Below, piece by piece: positions 18,891 through 28,027 of a DNA stretch of 64,000 nucleotides; within the stretch, counting starts at the first letter, position 1; every line of letters begins with the position of its first letter. Under the pieces are notes generated by a model, which saw only the letters and a list, made by a program, of their open reading frames with translations, ran no database searches and was not told the origin of the DNA. Source of the DNA: Rhizobium sp. SSA_523 (GTDB lineage: Bacteria > Pseudomonadota > Alphaproteobacteria > Rhizobiales > Rhizobiaceae); contig NZ_CP129382.1 in NCBI RefSeq assembly GCF_030435705.1, positions 2,970,501 through 3,034,500 of the forward strand, read 5' to 3'. The translations under genes were made by a program, and so were the position numbers.

Positions 18891-19112
18891 ATGACCGAAA
18901 AATCGACATCCGATCTCGACCGCATCATCACGCTCGAAGAAACCGTGGCTTATCAGGCCAAGACCATCGAAGAACTCTCGGAACAGATTGCCGAGCAGTG
19001 GAAGGTGCTGGACCAGACGCGCCTGAAGCTCGACCGGTTGACGGAACGGTTCCTGTCATTGGAAGAGGCCTCGCTCGAAGCGCCGGCCGTCACCAAGCCT
19101 CCGCATTATTGA
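18891..19112 (+). CDS. slyX: SlyX family coiled-coil protein
   Basis: A 73-residue SlyX-like protein. It is one long amphipathic helix with heptads (DRIITLEETVAYQAKTIEEL) followed by QWKVLDQTRLKLDRLTERF and the usual C-terminal P-P-H-Y end. SlyX is a short coiled-coil protein of unknown role. AGGAGAGAGACC stands right before the ATG at 18891; the frame start at 18843 has no such site. Confidence 0.85.
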   Translation: MTEKSTSDLDRIITLEETVAYQAKTIEELSEQIAEQWKVLDQTRLKLDRLTERFLSLEEASLEAPAVTKPPHY

Positions 19113-19121
19113 GCCCCAACG

Positions 19122-19670
19122 ATGACGCAACATCATGACGCCGCAGACGAAGTCCTGTCCTTCTGGAAACGGGCGGGACCGGAGAAATGGTTCGACAAGG
19201 ATGCCGAGTTCGACGCATCCTTTCACGACCGGTTTCGGGATCTGCATTTTGCCGCGGCCCGGCAGGAACTGGTCCCTTGGCTGGACGGCGCGGAGAGTGC
19301 GCTTGCGCTGATCCTGCTGCTCGACCAGTTTCCCCGCAACTGCTTCCGGGGCACCGCGCATATGTATGCGACGGATCCGCTGGCGCTGAATTACGCCCGT
19401 CAGGCTCTGGAAAAACAATGGGATGGCAGCGTCGAGGACGCGCTGAAGGTCTTCTTCTACCTGCCCTTCATGCATTCGGAAGTGCTGGCCGACCAGGAAC
19501 TCTGCTGCCGTCTCTGTGAGCCGCTGGATGAGAAGACGATTCGGTTCGCGATCGAGCACCGCGATATCATTCAGCGTTTCGGTCGCTTTCCGCACCGCAA
19601 TGCCATCCTCCTGCGCGAGACGACGCCGGAGGAGGCGGCCTATCTGCAGGCTGGTGGTTTCTCCGGTTAA
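19122..19670 (+). CDS. DUF924 family protein
   Basis: A 182-residue soluble helical protein of the DUF924 family, distantly TPR-like. Conserved features are VLSFWKRAGPEKWFDKDAEF, then LILLLDQFPRNCFRGTAHMY, FYLPFMHSEVLADQELCC and a C-terminal RFGRFPHRNAILLR. The function is unknown. It starts nine bases after slyX stops and is convergent with dnaJ. Confidence 0.85.
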   Translation: MTQHHDAADEVLSFWKRAGPEKWFDKDAEFDASFHDRFRDLHFAAARQELVPWLDGAESALALILLLDQFPRNCFRGTAHMYATDPLALNYARQALEKQWDGSVEDALKVFFYLPFMHSEVLADQELCCRLCEPLDEKTIRFAIEHRDIIQRFGRFPHRNAILLRETTPEEAAYLQAGGFSG

Positions 19671-19680
19671 AGCGACCCGA

Positions 19681-19706
19681 AAAGCAAACGCCGGCGGAGC
19701 CGGCGT
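19681..19706 (-). terminator. Terminator of dnaJ
   Basis: An 8-bp stem acgccggc (19688-19695) and gccggcgt (19699-19706) with a 3-nt loop. Read on the minus strand it is followed by TTTGCTTTT. It lies between the convergent DUF924 and dnaJ genes. Confidence 0.65.
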
Positions 19707-19740
19707 CTGACCTGATGACGTCATGGCGTTCGGAGAGGCC

Positions 19741-20880
19741 TTAGCCTTCGAAGAATTCCTTCATCCGGGCAAAGAAGCCGGTGGATTCCGGATTATTTTC
19801 TTTCGACGAGATCTCCTCGAACTCCTGCAGCAGTTCGCGCTGGCGCTTGGTCAGCTTCTGCGGGGTCTCGATCTGGATCTGGATGTAGAGATCGCCTGTC
19901 TGGGCGGAGCGCAGCACCGGCATGCCCTTGCCCTTCAGGCGGAACTGCTTGCCCGGCTGCGTGCCTTCCGGCACCGTCACGCGGGATTTGGTACCGTCGA
20001 GGGTCGCCACGTCGAACGTGCCGCCGAGCGCCGCCGTCGTCATCGAGATCGGCACGGTGCAATAGAGATCGGCGCCGTCGCGCTGGAAGAACTGGTGCGG
20101 CTTCACCGAGAGGAAGATGTAGAGGTCGCCGGCCGGCCCGCCGCGCGCGCCCGCTTCGCCTTCGCCCTGCAGACGGATGCGCGTGCCATCCTCGATCCCC
20201 GACGGGATGTTGACCGAGAGGGACCGCTCTTCCGTGATCCGGCCCTGGCCGTGACACTTGGTGCAGGGATCCGGAATGATCTGGCCGCGGCCGTGGCATG
20301 TCGGACATGTCCGCTCGACCGAGAAGAAGCCCTGGCTGGCGCGCACCCGGCCGGAACCCTGGCAGGTGCCGCAAGTTTTCGGCTGCGTTCCGGGCTTGGC
20401 GCCCGAGCCGGAGCACACGTCGCAGGTGACGGCTGTCGGCACCCGGATCTGAGCCGTCTTGCCGCCGAAGGCCTCTTCGAGAGTGATTTCCATATTGTAG
20501 CGCAGATCGGCACCGCGCTCGCGGCCACCCGAGGAGCGCCGCGCACGGCCGCCGCCCATCATCTCGCCGAATATGTCTTCGAAAATATCGGAGAATCCAC
20601 CGGCACCGAAACCACCGGCTCCGCCACCAAAGCCGCCGCCGCCCATGCCGCCCTGTTCGAAGGCCGCGTGACCGAAGCGGTCGTAGGCTGCTCGCTTCTG
20701 GGGATCCTTCAAGGTCTCGTAAGCCTCGTTGATCTCCTTGAACTTCTTTTCGGCTTCCGCATCACCCGGGTTCTTGTCCGGATGATACTTCATCGCGAGC
20801 TTGCGGAAGGCGCTTTTCAGCTCCTTCTCGTCAGCGGATTTGCCGACACCCAGCGTTTCGTAAAAATCTGCTTTTGCCAT
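19741..20880 (-). CDS. dnaJ: Chaperone DnaJ
   Basis: A 379-residue type I J-protein that stimulates the DnaK ATPase. The J-domain spans residues 1-70 with HPD at 33-35. A Gly/Phe-rich linker follows, then the cysteine-rich zinc domain with four CxxCxGxG repeats ([32 protein letters not shown]), then the C-terminal substrate-binding domains. It is downstream of dnaK with an 82-bp gap containing a hairpin. Confidence 0.97.
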   Translation of the reverse strand: MAKADFYETLGVGKSADEKELKSAFRKLAMKYHPDKNPGDAEAEKKFKEINEAYETLKDPQKRAAYDRFGHAAFEQGGMGGGGFGGGAGGFGAGGFSDIFEDIFGEMMGGGRARRSSGGRERGADLRYNMEITLEEAFGGKTAQIRVPTAVTCDVCSGSGAKPGTQPKTCGTCQGSGRVRASQGFFSVERTCPTCHGRGQIIPDPCTKCHGQGRITEERSLSVNIPSGIEDGTRIRLQGEGEAGARGGPAGDLYIFLSVKPHQFFQRDGADLYCTVPISMTTAALGGTFDVATLDGTKSRVTVPEGTQPGKQFRLKGKGMPVLRSAQTGDLYIQIQIETPQKLTKRQRELLQEFEEISSKENNPESTGFFARMKEFFEG

Positions 20881-20905
20881 GGAGGTAACGGCTCCCGAAA
20901 GGGTT

Positions 20906-20926
20906 CCGGCTGCACGAGGCAGCCGG
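20906..20926 (-). other. Hairpin in the dnaK-dnaJ spacer
   Basis: Perfect 8-bp inverted repeat ccggctgc/gcagccgg with a 5-nt loop in the 82-bp gap between dnaK and dnaJ. There is no U-run after it on the minus strand, so it is not a strong terminator. It could be an attenuator or a processing or stability element for dnaKJ mRNA. Confidence 0.4.
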
Positions 20927-20962
20927 ATACTCTACGCGATTACATGAGGACCAGTGAAAGCA

Positions 20963-22864
20963 TCAGGCCGACTTCTTGTCGTCCTTGATTTCTTCATAGT
21001 CGGCATCGACAACGCCGTCTTCAGCCTTGCCACCTTCGGCACCGGCTTCCGCCTGCTGCGCCTCATAGATGGCCTGACCGAGCTTCATGGAAACTTCCAT
21101 CAGCGTCTGCGTCTTGGCCTGAATATCGTCCGCGTCCGGCTCGGAAGCCTCGACGGCGGTCTTCAGGTTGGCAACGGCATCCTCAATGGCCTTGCGATCC
21201 TCTTCGGAAACCTTGTCGCCATATTCCTTGAGCGACTTTTCCGTCGAATGGATCAGGCTTTCGGCCTGGTTTTTCGCTTCCACCGCAGCACGGCGCTTCT
21301 TGTCTTCTTCAGCATGCGATTCGGCGTCCTTCACCATCTTCTCGATGTCGGCGTCCGACAGGCCACCGGAGGCCTGGATGCGGATCTGCTGTTCCTTGCC
21401 CGTGCCCTTATCCTTGGCAGAGACCTGAACAATACCGTTGGCATCGATATCGAAGGTGACTTCGATCTGCGGCATGCCCCGCGGAGCCGGCGGAAGACCG
21501 ACGAGATCGAACTGGCCGAGCAGCTTGTTGTCTGCCGCCATTTCACGCTCGCCCTGGCTGACGCGGATCGTCACGGCCTGCTGATTGTCTTCGGCCGTCG
21601 AGAAGACCTGGCTCTTCTTCGTCGGGATCGTCGTATTGCGATCGATCAGACGGGTGAAGACACCACCAAGCGTTTCGATGCCGAGCGACAAGGGCGTGAC
21701 GTCGAGCAGCAGGACGTCCTTGACGTCACCCTGCAGAACACCGCCCTGAATGGCAGCACCCATGGCAACCACTTCATCGGGGTTCACACCCTTGTGCGGC
21801 TCCTTGCCGAACAGCTGCTTGACGGTTTCCTGAACCTTCGGCATGCGGCTCATGCCACCGACCAGAACGACTTCGTCGATCTCGGCAGCGGTGATGCCGG
21901 CATCCTTCAAGGCCGCCTTGCAGGGCGCCACGGTGCGCTGCACCAGGTCATCCACGAGGCTCTCGAACTTGGCGCGCGTCAGCTTCATGGTCAGATGCTT
22001 CGGACCCGAGGCATCGGCCGTGATGAAGGGCAGGTTGATTTCCGTCTGCTGCGACGAGGACAGCTCGATCTTCGCCTTTTCGGCCGCTTCCTTCAGCCGC
22101 TGCAGCGCGAGCTTGTCGGTCTTCAGGTCGATGCCGTTGTCCTTCTTGAACTCGGCCGCGAGATATTCGACGAGACGCATGTCGAAATCTTCACCGCCCA
22201 GGAAGGTGTCGCCATTGGTCGACTTCACTTCGAAGACGCCATCGCCGATTTCCAGAACCGAAATATCGAAGGTACCGCCACCAAGGTCGTAGACGGCGAT
22301 CGTCTTGCCGTCCTTCTTGTCCAGCCCGTAGGCCAGGGCGGCTGCCGTCGGCTCGTTGATGATGCGCAGAACTTCAAGACCTGCAATGCGGCCGGCATCC
22401 TTGGTTGCCTGGCGCTGCGCGTCGTTGAAGTAAGCCGGCACGGTGATGACGGCCTTTTCGACCTTTTCGCCGAGATAGGCTTCTGCCGTTTCCTTCATCT
22501 TCTGCAGGATCATGGCGGAGATCTGCGAGGGCGAGTAGCCCTTGCCATTCGCCTTGACCCAGGCATCGCCGTTGTCACCGCGGGAAATGTCGTAGGGAAC
22601 GAGGCCCTTGTCCTTCTCCACCGTCGGATCCTCGTAACGACGACCGATCAGACGCTTGACGGCAAACAGCGTATTCGTCGGGTTGGTCACCGCCTGGCGC
22701 TTGGCCGGCTGGCCCACCAGGCGCTCACCATCATCGGTGAAGGCGACCATGGAGGGCGTCGTGCGAGCGCCTTCGGCGTTTTCGATGACCTTCGCATCCT
22801 TGCCATCCATGATGGCGACGCAGGAATTGGTTGTGCCGAGGTCGATGCCAATTACTTTTGCCAT
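20963..22864 (-). CDS. dnaK: Chaperone DnaK (Hsp70)
   Basis: A 633-residue Hsp70 ATPase. The start [17 protein letters not shown] is the canonical N-terminus; the 49 codons further upstream are promoter sequence. Phosphate loops, [27 protein letters not shown] and [13 protein letters not shown] mark the ATPase domain, followed by the linker [18 protein letters not shown], the substrate domain and a helical lid. The C-terminus is acidic and ends [11 protein letters not shown]. It is transcribed from a sigma-32-type promoter about 110 bp upstream. Confidence 0.98.
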   Translation of the reverse strand: MAKVIGIDLGTTNSCVAIMDGKDAKVIENAEGARTTPSMVAFTDDGERLVGQPAKRQAVTNPTNTLFAVKRLIGRRYEDPTVEKDKGLVPYDISRGDNGDAWVKANGKGYSPSQISAMILQKMKETAEAYLGEKVEKAVITVPAYFNDAQRQATKDAGRIAGLEVLRIINEPTAAALAYGLDKKDGKTIAVYDLGGGTFDISVLEIGDGVFEVKSTNGDTFLGGEDFDMRLVEYLAAEFKKDNGIDLKTDKLALQRLKEAAEKAKIELSSSQQTEINLPFITADASGPKHLTMKLTRAKFESLVDDLVQRTVAPCKAALKDAGITAAEIDEVVLVGGMSRMPKVQETVKQLFGKEPHKGVNPDEVVAMGAAIQGGVLQGDVKDVLLLDVTPLSLGIETLGGVFTRLIDRNTTIPTKKSQVFSTAEDNQQAVTIRVSQGEREMAADNKLLGQFDLVGLPPAPRGMPQIEVTFDIDANGIVQVSAKDKGTGKEQQIRIQASGGLSDADIEKMVKDAESHAEEDKKRRAAVEAKNQAESLIHSTEKSLKEYGDKVSEEDRKAIEDAVANLKTAVEASEPDADDIQAKTQTLMEVSMKLGQAIYEAQQAEAGAEGGKAEDGVVDADYEEIKDDKKSA

Positions 22865-22971
22865 TTTCTTCTCTCTCCTGAAAGCGAACTGTCGGAACCC
22901 CGCATGAAGGCATTCCCTTGACAGTTCCTCGACTGGGATATCATCGCAGCATGCACTGCTGTCATGCGGCG

Positions 22972-23001
22972 TATATAAGGACCGCTCTTTTCGACTGCAA
23001 G
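22972..23001 (-). promoter_or_regulatory. Sigma-32 (RpoH) heat-shock promoter of dnaKJ
   Basis: Read on the minus strand, CTTG (22998-23001) is followed after 18 nt by CTTATATA (22972-22979). This agrees with the alphaproteobacterial RpoH consensus CTTG-N17/18-CYTAT. It sits about 108 bp before the dnaK start, leaving a long 5' leader. Confidence 0.75.
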
Positions 23002-23062
23002 GCGCGATCAAGCCCTCGCATCAGCAAAAATAAGCGGTTGCGGCCGGTTATCGTGGAAAGCC

Positions 23063-25456
23063 TCATTGCCCCATGATGATGTCGAGAAGCGTGGTATGGC
23101 GCGGCGCGCCACGCCCTCCGACCTCGCCGGGAGGAACCGGCCCTTCGCCGATCCCCGCGGGCGGGATCGGCCCGCCATAAGGGTCCTCCTGAGGGCGGTA
23201 TTCGCGGTAATCGCGATAGACGCCGTCGCCGGCGAGATCGCCCGGAGGTGCTGTCGGGGGTGCTGTCGGGGGTGCCGTCGAGGGCGTTGTCGGCAAGGCT
23301 GCCGGAGGATAGGGGTCAGCCGAGCCCTGCTGCGCCGGCGCCAGGTCGGATGAGGGCGCGGCGGGCGCTGCCGGATAGTCATCGGCGCCGTGGCCTGAAA
23401 ACACGCCGGAAATAATGTCGCCAATGCTCGGCGTCGTCAGGTCTTCCGCCGGCAAAGCGGGCTGCACGCCAACCCCCAGCAGGGGTGTCGGGCGGTAGCC
23501 ATCAAGCGCCGCGGTCATGAATTCCTTCCATGTCTTTGCCGGAAGATTTCCGCCAGTCACCTTCTTCATCGGCGTGCCGTCATCATTGCCGAACCAGACC
23601 CCGGTGGTCAGCGTGCTGGTATAACCGACAAAGATGGCGTCCCTGAAGGATTGCGTCGTTCCGGTCTTGCCTGCCGCCTGCCATTTCGCCAGCCGTGCCG
23701 ATCGGCCGGTCCCCGAGGTGAGGACGCCGTTCAGCATGGAATTCATCGTCGCCACGATCTGCTCGCTCAGGACGCGGGGAGGGCTGGAGAAGTCCGCATC
23801 GTAAAGAACCTTGCCGTCGGTGTCGGTGATGCGGGTCACGAGATGGGGGGTGGCCTTCAGGCCGCCATTCATGAAGGGAGCATAGGCTGCGGTCAGCTCG
23901 ACGAGCGAGACCTCGGACGTGCCGAGCGCAATGGAGGCATTCGGCTGCATGTCCGATTCGACGCCCAGGCGATGCGCCATGCTGATCACCGTTTTCGGCC
24001 CGAGCTGCACGACGAGCTGCGCTGCAACCGTGTTCAGCGAGTCCGCCAGGGCCTTGCTCAGCGAAACCGGGCCACTGTATTTCCCCTCGTAGTTTTCAGG
24101 CGTCCAATTGCCGATCCTGATCGGCTTGTCCATCATGACCGTATCCGGCCGGTAGCCGGCCTCGAGCGCTGCGGCATAGACGAAGGGCTTGAAGGCGGAA
24201 CCCGGCTGCCGCTTCGCCTTGAAGGCGCGGTTGAACTGGCTTTGCGTATAATCGCGTCCGCCGACAACGGCCCGGATGGCCCCGGTGGAATCAATGGAGA
24301 CAAGCGCCGCCTGCGAGGCATTCAGCTTGGCCCCGTCCTTTTCCAGAACTGCGCTGATGGCCTTTTCGGCATCCTTTTCCAGCCGGAGGTCCAGCGTCGT
24401 CTGGACGGTGACGTCGGTTTTGACCTCGCCGATCAGCGACTTCACCTCATCCATGACCATATCCGCGGCATAATGTTCGGCCCCGGACCAGTAACTGCGC
24501 GCCTTGGTGGGCGGCTGCGACATGGCGGTCTTCACTTCGTCATCGGTGATATAGCCTTCCTCGCGCATCGCGCCGAGTACGACCTGCGCCCGCTCCTCCG
24601 CCGCCTTCGGATCGCGCGCCGGCGACAGGCGGGTCGGCGCCTTCAAGAGCCCGGCAAGGGTCGCAGCCTCCGCCAGATTGACGTCGCGCGCCGACTTATG
24701 GAAGTAGCGCTGCGAAGCGGCCTCCACGCCATAGGCGTTGGACCCGAAGAACATGCGGTTCAGATACATGGCAAGGATCTGATCCTTGGTGAACTTGTGC
24801 TCGAGCCAGAAGGATAGCAGCACTTCCTGGATCTTGCGCTCGAAGGTGCGCTCCGGCGACAGAAACAGGTTCTTCGCCAATTGCTGGGTGATCGTCGAGC
24901 CGCCCTGGATGCTTTCGCCCAGCACGTTGTTGACGACGGCGCGCGCCAGGCCCAACGGGTCCACGCCGAAATGCGAATAAAAGCGCCGGTCCTCGATGGC
25001 CATCACGGCCTGCGGAATGAAGGGAGACATCTCCTCCAGCGCGATCGCCTCTCCGCCCGTCGTCCCCCGATTGGCGATCAGGGTGCCGTCCAGGGCGGTG
25101 ATTTTCAGATTAGGCGGGCGGTTGGGAATAGTCCAGCTGCTCGCGCTCGGCATCTGGGCACCGTAATAGAGAACGAGGCCGCCAATGCCGATCCCGCCCC
25201 AGATCCCGAGGACGATGCACCAGTAGATCAGGCCTTTCAACGCGCCGAACAGCCCGCCGCGGTTTTGCCGGCCGCGTCTCGCCCGGCGGTCCCGCCGGGC
25301 ATGATCTTCTGCCGGCACCGGTTTGCGAACACGCTCGCCGCGCTTCGTCCGTCCGCCGATCCGATCGCCGGCATCGACAACCAGTTCGTCATCCGTCGAT
25401 TGATCATCATCGAAAGACGGTTCCACCCGGTGTCGTGATCTGCGTGCCGATGCCAT
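23063..25456 (-). CDS. Class A penicillin-binding protein (PBP1A type)
   Basis: A 797-residue bifunctional peptidoglycan synthase anchored in the inner membrane. A basic, disordered cytoplasmic N-terminus of about 65 residues precedes one transmembrane helix (around residues 75-97). The GT51 transglycosylase domain has AIEDRRFYSHFGVD and QGGSTITQQLAKNLFLS. The transpeptidase has PGSAFKPFVYAAALE (SxxK), SLNTVAAQL and AGKTGTTQSF (KTG). The last 110 residues are Pro/Ala-rich with TAPP repeats. The ATG at 25456 was preferred over the upstream TTG at 25477; neither has a well-spaced Shine-Dalgarno. The left repeat of the integrase island lies about 160 bp upstream of its start. Confidence 0.9.
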   Translation of the reverse strand: MASARRSRHRVEPSFDDDQSTDDELVVDAGDRIGGRTKRGERVRKPVPAEDHARRDRRARRGRQNRGGLFGALKGLIYWCIVLGIWGGIGIGGLVLYYGAQMPSASSWTIPNRPPNLKITALDGTLIANRGTTGGEAIALEEMSPFIPQAVMAIEDRRFYSHFGVDPLGLARAVVNNVLGESIQGGSTITQQLAKNLFLSPERTFERKIQEVLLSFWLEHKFTKDQILAMYLNRMFFGSNAYGVEAASQRYFHKSARDVNLAEAATLAGLLKAPTRLSPARDPKAAEERAQVVLGAMREEGYITDDEVKTAMSQPPTKARSYWSGAEHYAADMVMDEVKSLIGEVKTDVTVQTTLDLRLEKDAEKAISAVLEKDGAKLNASQAALVSIDSTGAIRAVVGGRDYTQSQFNRAFKAKRQPGSAFKPFVYAAALEAGYRPDTVMMDKPIRIGNWTPENYEGKYSGPVSLSKALADSLNTVAAQLVVQLGPKTVISMAHRLGVESDMQPNASIALGTSEVSLVELTAAYAPFMNGGLKATPHLVTRITDTDGKVLYDADFSSPPRVLSEQIVATMNSMLNGVLTSGTGRSARLAKWQAAGKTGTTQSFRDAIFVGYTSTLTTGVWFGNDDGTPMKKVTGGNLPAKTWKEFMTAALDGYRPTPLLGVGVQPALPAEDLTTPSIGDIISGVFSGHGADDYPAAPAAPSSDLAPAQQGSADPYPPAALPTTPSTAPPTAPPTAPPGDLAGDGVYRDYREYRPQEDPYGGPIPPAGIGEGPVPPGEVGGRGAPRHTTLLDIIMGQ

Positions 25457-25615
25457 CGGTTCGGTGCTACTCCTCAATGCGGTTGCATATCTTCCCGGCC
25501 GCGGGGCTCGATCTGCCGGTCCGTCCAGGCAGTTTCCCGGTCCGGACGGGTCCGGGCAGCGAAAAGAACCTTCCCACCGGTGTTCTCGCGTCCCTGCAGG
25601 GTAAATGCGGCGATT

Positions 25616-25678
25616 TAAGGGGGCGTTAATTACGCCGAACCGGATTGTTTTTGTTATCCAATCACTTGAACGTCATCC
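25616..25678. repeat. Left direct repeat of the island (putative att site)
   Basis: This 63-bp stretch matches 29851-29913 in the same orientation. The first 15 bases are identical, a middle part differs with a one-base shift, and 28 of the last 31 bases match, including an identical caatcacttga. It lies between the PBP gene and the 3' end of the integrase gene, where an attachment site is expected. Confidence 0.65.
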
Positions 25679-25706
25679 GTTACCGCACGTTACCAGGGGT
25701 GTTACC
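25679..25706. repeat. Three gttacc direct repeats, possible integrase arm sites
   Basis: The hexamer gttacc occurs at 25679, 25689 and 25701, spaced 10 and 12 bp, roughly one helical turn each. It lies between the att-like repeat and the integrase stop. Arm-type binding sites of tyrosine recombinases often look like this; this is inference. Confidence 0.35.
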
Positions 25707-25736
25707 GCGGGTGTTTTCGGTCCGTTCTCGCGGTGC

Positions 25737-26954
25737 TTAAGCCCCTTCCGCCTTGCCCTTTCGTCCCTTGATCCGGGCATCGGCGAAACGCTCTGCTGCC
25801 TCGATCGCAGCCCGGTCGTAGACAGACGACGTGGTACGTTTGCTGGAGTGTCCAGCTACCTTCGCGGCATCATCGGTTTCGACGCCGGCCGCTCGGCCCT
25901 CGGTGATTCCTGATGCTCGCAGATCTCGCGCCCATGCTTTCGAGCTGATGCCGGCGGCTTTCCGGTCGGCCTCCCACCGCTCTGTGACGACACGGTTGAT
26001 ATAGGGTAGGCCAGTCTCTTCTGAGACTATAACGGGTCCTGTTCGCTTCTCCGCGGGCCAGTGCTCCATCTCCTCCAGCACCATCGGTGCCTTGATCAAT
26101 GGATAGACGATCGATTTGCCAGTAGTGCCGTCTGTCTTCGATGGGCGGTAGCGGAGCACCAGGCCATCATCAATATTCTCCCACCGCAGCCCGAACCACT
26201 TTGTTTCTGCACCCGGATTGATGACGTCTGATATCCCGCCCCTGTCGAGAGGCCACCACTGGCCAATCACGTCCCAAAGGCGAAGCGTCGTTTCATAAGC
26301 CAAGGCATAGGCCAGTGCCGACGACGGCCGGCCAGCAGCGTGTGCTGCTAAGCGTGCGGCAATAACCTCCTCGGCCGTGATCACCATTTCCCGCGGCCGC
26401 GGTTTTGGCAGCTGACCCCGCGCAGTCACAAGGATCTCGCGCAACTCTATGCAGCCGGGATATCTTCGAAGGATTCCATGCTTGATGGCCGCCTCCAAGA
26501 CCGCACGGCAGGTCGCTGCAGCGGCTAGATGCTTTCCGCTGTCGGACCAAACCTTGTGCCAACGCAGAACATCGATGCCATCGATTTGGTCGACCCGCCG
26601 CGGGCCAACGTGGTCTTCGATCTTCTGGAGGTAGTGATTGTACGGTACTAGCGATCCTGGCTTCAGTCTTTGGTACGAGCTTTCCGGATCGCGCTGGTAG
26701 ATATCCAGAAGGGAGCGGATTGTACCGTCGAACTTCATCACCTCCCGGCGAAACCCGGCGCGCCAGAGCATCATCTCCGCCTGAAGGAGATTGCAGCGCG
26801 CGACCAGGATATCCGGCTGGTCCCGAAGCCTGTCGAGATTGACAGTCTTAGGTGTGTAACCATTCTTTACGTCTGCCTCGTCTGCCACCCAATACGGGAC
26901 ACGACGACTGGCGCGCTTGATCCATTTCAAGCCCTCTGCCTGGATCTCTTCCAT
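25737..26954 (-). CDS. int: Tyrosine-type site-specific integrase
   Basis: A 405-residue phage-type integrase. The N-terminal half is a core-binding region (YIYQR/SYQRLKPGS-like segment near residue 90). The catalytic C-terminal half shows ETTLRLWDVIGQWW with the first Arg (around residue 225), RDLRASGITEGRAAG with the second Arg (around 343), then GHSSKRTTSSVYDR with His and the nucleophilic Tyr (around 380). The position usually His before DLR is Arg here, a known variation. The start overlaps the preceding small gene by 28 bases. It lies at the left end of the island next to the att-like repeat. Confidence 0.85.
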   Translation of the reverse strand: MEEIQAEGLKWIKRASRRVPYWVADEADVKNGYTPKTVNLDRLRDQPDILVARCNLLQAEMMLWRAGFRREVMKFDGTIRSLLDIYQRDPESSYQRLKPGSLVPYNHYLQKIEDHVGPRRVDQIDGIDVLRWHKVWSDSGKHLAAAATCRAVLEAAIKHGILRRYPGCIELREILVTARGQLPKPRPREMVITAEEVIAARLAAHAAGRPSSALAYALAYETTLRLWDVIGQWWPLDRGGISDVINPGAETKWFGLRWENIDDGLVLRYRPSKTDGTTGKSIVYPLIKAPMVLEEMEHWPAEKRTGPVIVSEETGLPYINRVVTERWEADRKAAGISSKAWARDLRASGITEGRAAGVETDDAAKVAGHSSKRTTSSVYDRAAIEAAERFADARIKGRKGKAEGA

Positions 26955-27217
26955 GCGCCTTCGTTCTCCTCGCCATCGGGCATGCCCCTGCCGCTTGTCG
27001 GTACCTTTAGATACGTATCATAAAACAGCTTAACGAGCGGCACAGGCCTGCCGCCGTGCATAGGGTCCACCTTCGGAAACCCCGGCGCCTTTTCGATGGC
27101 TGGAAAGCGATTCCTGAGCCAGTCATTCGCTGCCTTCTTCCCTACGAGTGCGACAGCGATATCATGATCACTGGCGAACATGGGCAGATTTTCGAATGGT
27201 GAGTAGCCGCTGTTCAT
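26927..27217 (-). CDS. Small DNA-binding-like protein, probable excisionase
   Basis: A 96-residue protein encoded directly before and overlapping int. The core DHDIAVALVGKKAANDWLRN followed by FPAIEKAPGFPKVDPMHGGR and VPLVKLFYDTYL has the form of a short winged-helix or AlpA/Xis-like domain that reads target DNA: helix, recognition segment, G-G-R wing, helix. AGGAG stands eight bases before the ATG. Overlap with int and small size fit a recombination directionality factor. The assignment is from context and pattern. Confidence 0.6.
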   Translation of the reverse strand: MNSGYSPFENLPMFASDHDIAVALVGKKAANDWLRNRFPAIEKAPGFPKVDPMHGGRPVPLVKLFYDTYLKVPTSGRGMPDGEENEGAWKRSRQRA

Positions 27218-27285
27218 GTTGCTGCTCCTGCGACTTTTTTCGAACCTTTTTGCAACTTCTGCTTCGGATGTTTGTCTGACCCGAA

Positions 27286-27480
27286 ATGACGAAAGAGGGC
27301 GCTCAGAATCGCTTTATTGCCGTCCGTGAAGAGGGCGAGTGCTGGTCTGTCGCAGATGCCCGGACGGGTTTGGAGGTTTTGGTCCGTGGCGTCCCACTGG
27401 TTCTCCTTCCTGAGAACAAGGCAAAAGCAATCGCACTGTGTCTGAACGCCTCTCAGGTTGTGAACTTCAACCTGCACTGA
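27286..27480 (+). CDS. Small island protein, unknown function
   Basis: A 64-residue protein. The pattern CWSVADARTGLEVLVRGVPL and AKAIALCLNASQV recalls short rhizobial hypothetical proteins with a W-x-V-x-D-x-x-T-G motif and a final helix. It diverges from the probable excisionase gene with 68 bp between them. The ribosome binding site is poor, so the start is uncertain. No role can be given. Confidence 0.5.
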   Translation: MTKEGAQNRFIAVREEGECWSVADARTGLEVLVRGVPLVLLPENKAKAIALCLNASQVVNFNLH

Positions 27481-27501
27481 TGTCAGAAAGCTACGGGGCG
27501 C

Positions 27502-27526
27502 GGAACTTCCCCACGCAGGCCCGGTT
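27502..27526 (+). promoter_or_regulatory. Possible EcfG-type promoter (one mismatch)
   Basis: GGAAC at 27502-27506, a 16-nt spacer and GGTT at 27523-27526 match GGAAC-N16-CGTT except for one base. It lies 26 bp before the DUF6894 start, a correct distance. DUF6894 genes are frequently stress-induced in this order, which makes the site credible but not proven. Confidence 0.4.
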
Positions 27527-27552
27527 CGGCAATCTTTCAATGAGGTCGATCT

Positions 27553-27789
27553 ATGCCCCGTTATTTTTTCCACCTTTGTGATGAGGGCGCACTCGACCAA
27601 GATGAAGAGGGGACCGACCTTCCTAATGACGACATCGCCTTCCAAGAAGCTGTTTTGGCAGCGCGAGAGATGGTCAGCGAGGAAGTGCGAGGCGGCAACG
27701 TTATTCACGACCGCGTCTTCGTAGTTGTATCGTGGGACGGGCGGACAGTCTTCAGCTTCCCCTTCCGCTCTGTCATTCGCTTCGACTGA
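27553..27789 (+). CDS. DUF6894 family protein
   Basis: A 78-residue protein that begins MPRYFFHLCDEGALDQDEEG and continues LPNDDIAFQEAVLAAREMVS, the typical DUF6894 pattern (P-R-Y-F-F-H, D-x-E-G, then A-x-x-E-A-x-x-x-A-R). These short proteins are abundant in Rhizobiaceae and Bradyrhizobium; their function is unknown. A possible stress promoter lies just upstream. It is one of a set of small forward-strand genes inside the island. Confidence 0.75.
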   Translation: MPRYFFHLCDEGALDQDEEGTDLPNDDIAFQEAVLAAREMVSEEVRGGNVIHDRVFVVVSWDGRTVFSFPFRSVIRFD

Positions 27790-28027
27790 AGGATGTTCGC
27801 GGGTCGATGAGGCAGACAATTGTTTACCCGTCACAGCCGACAGCCGGAGTGTCCGATCACCGAACGCTCTCCGCACGAGACGCCGCCTTTCGAAGGGTAC
27901 GCTGGCAGACAAAGACTCGCCATATATTACGTGTATAGTGAATGAATCGTCACCAACCGAATTTGTAGGCGGTGACGGCTGAGGGTTCTTACGTACTCCC
28001 GCCTGCGAATACAGGAGGGGTGCAACT

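Noticed and set aside
20954..22921. A 655-codon forward frame opposite dnaK
   Set aside because: Antisense shadow caused by the high GC content and codon bias of dnaK; the protein is not family-like.
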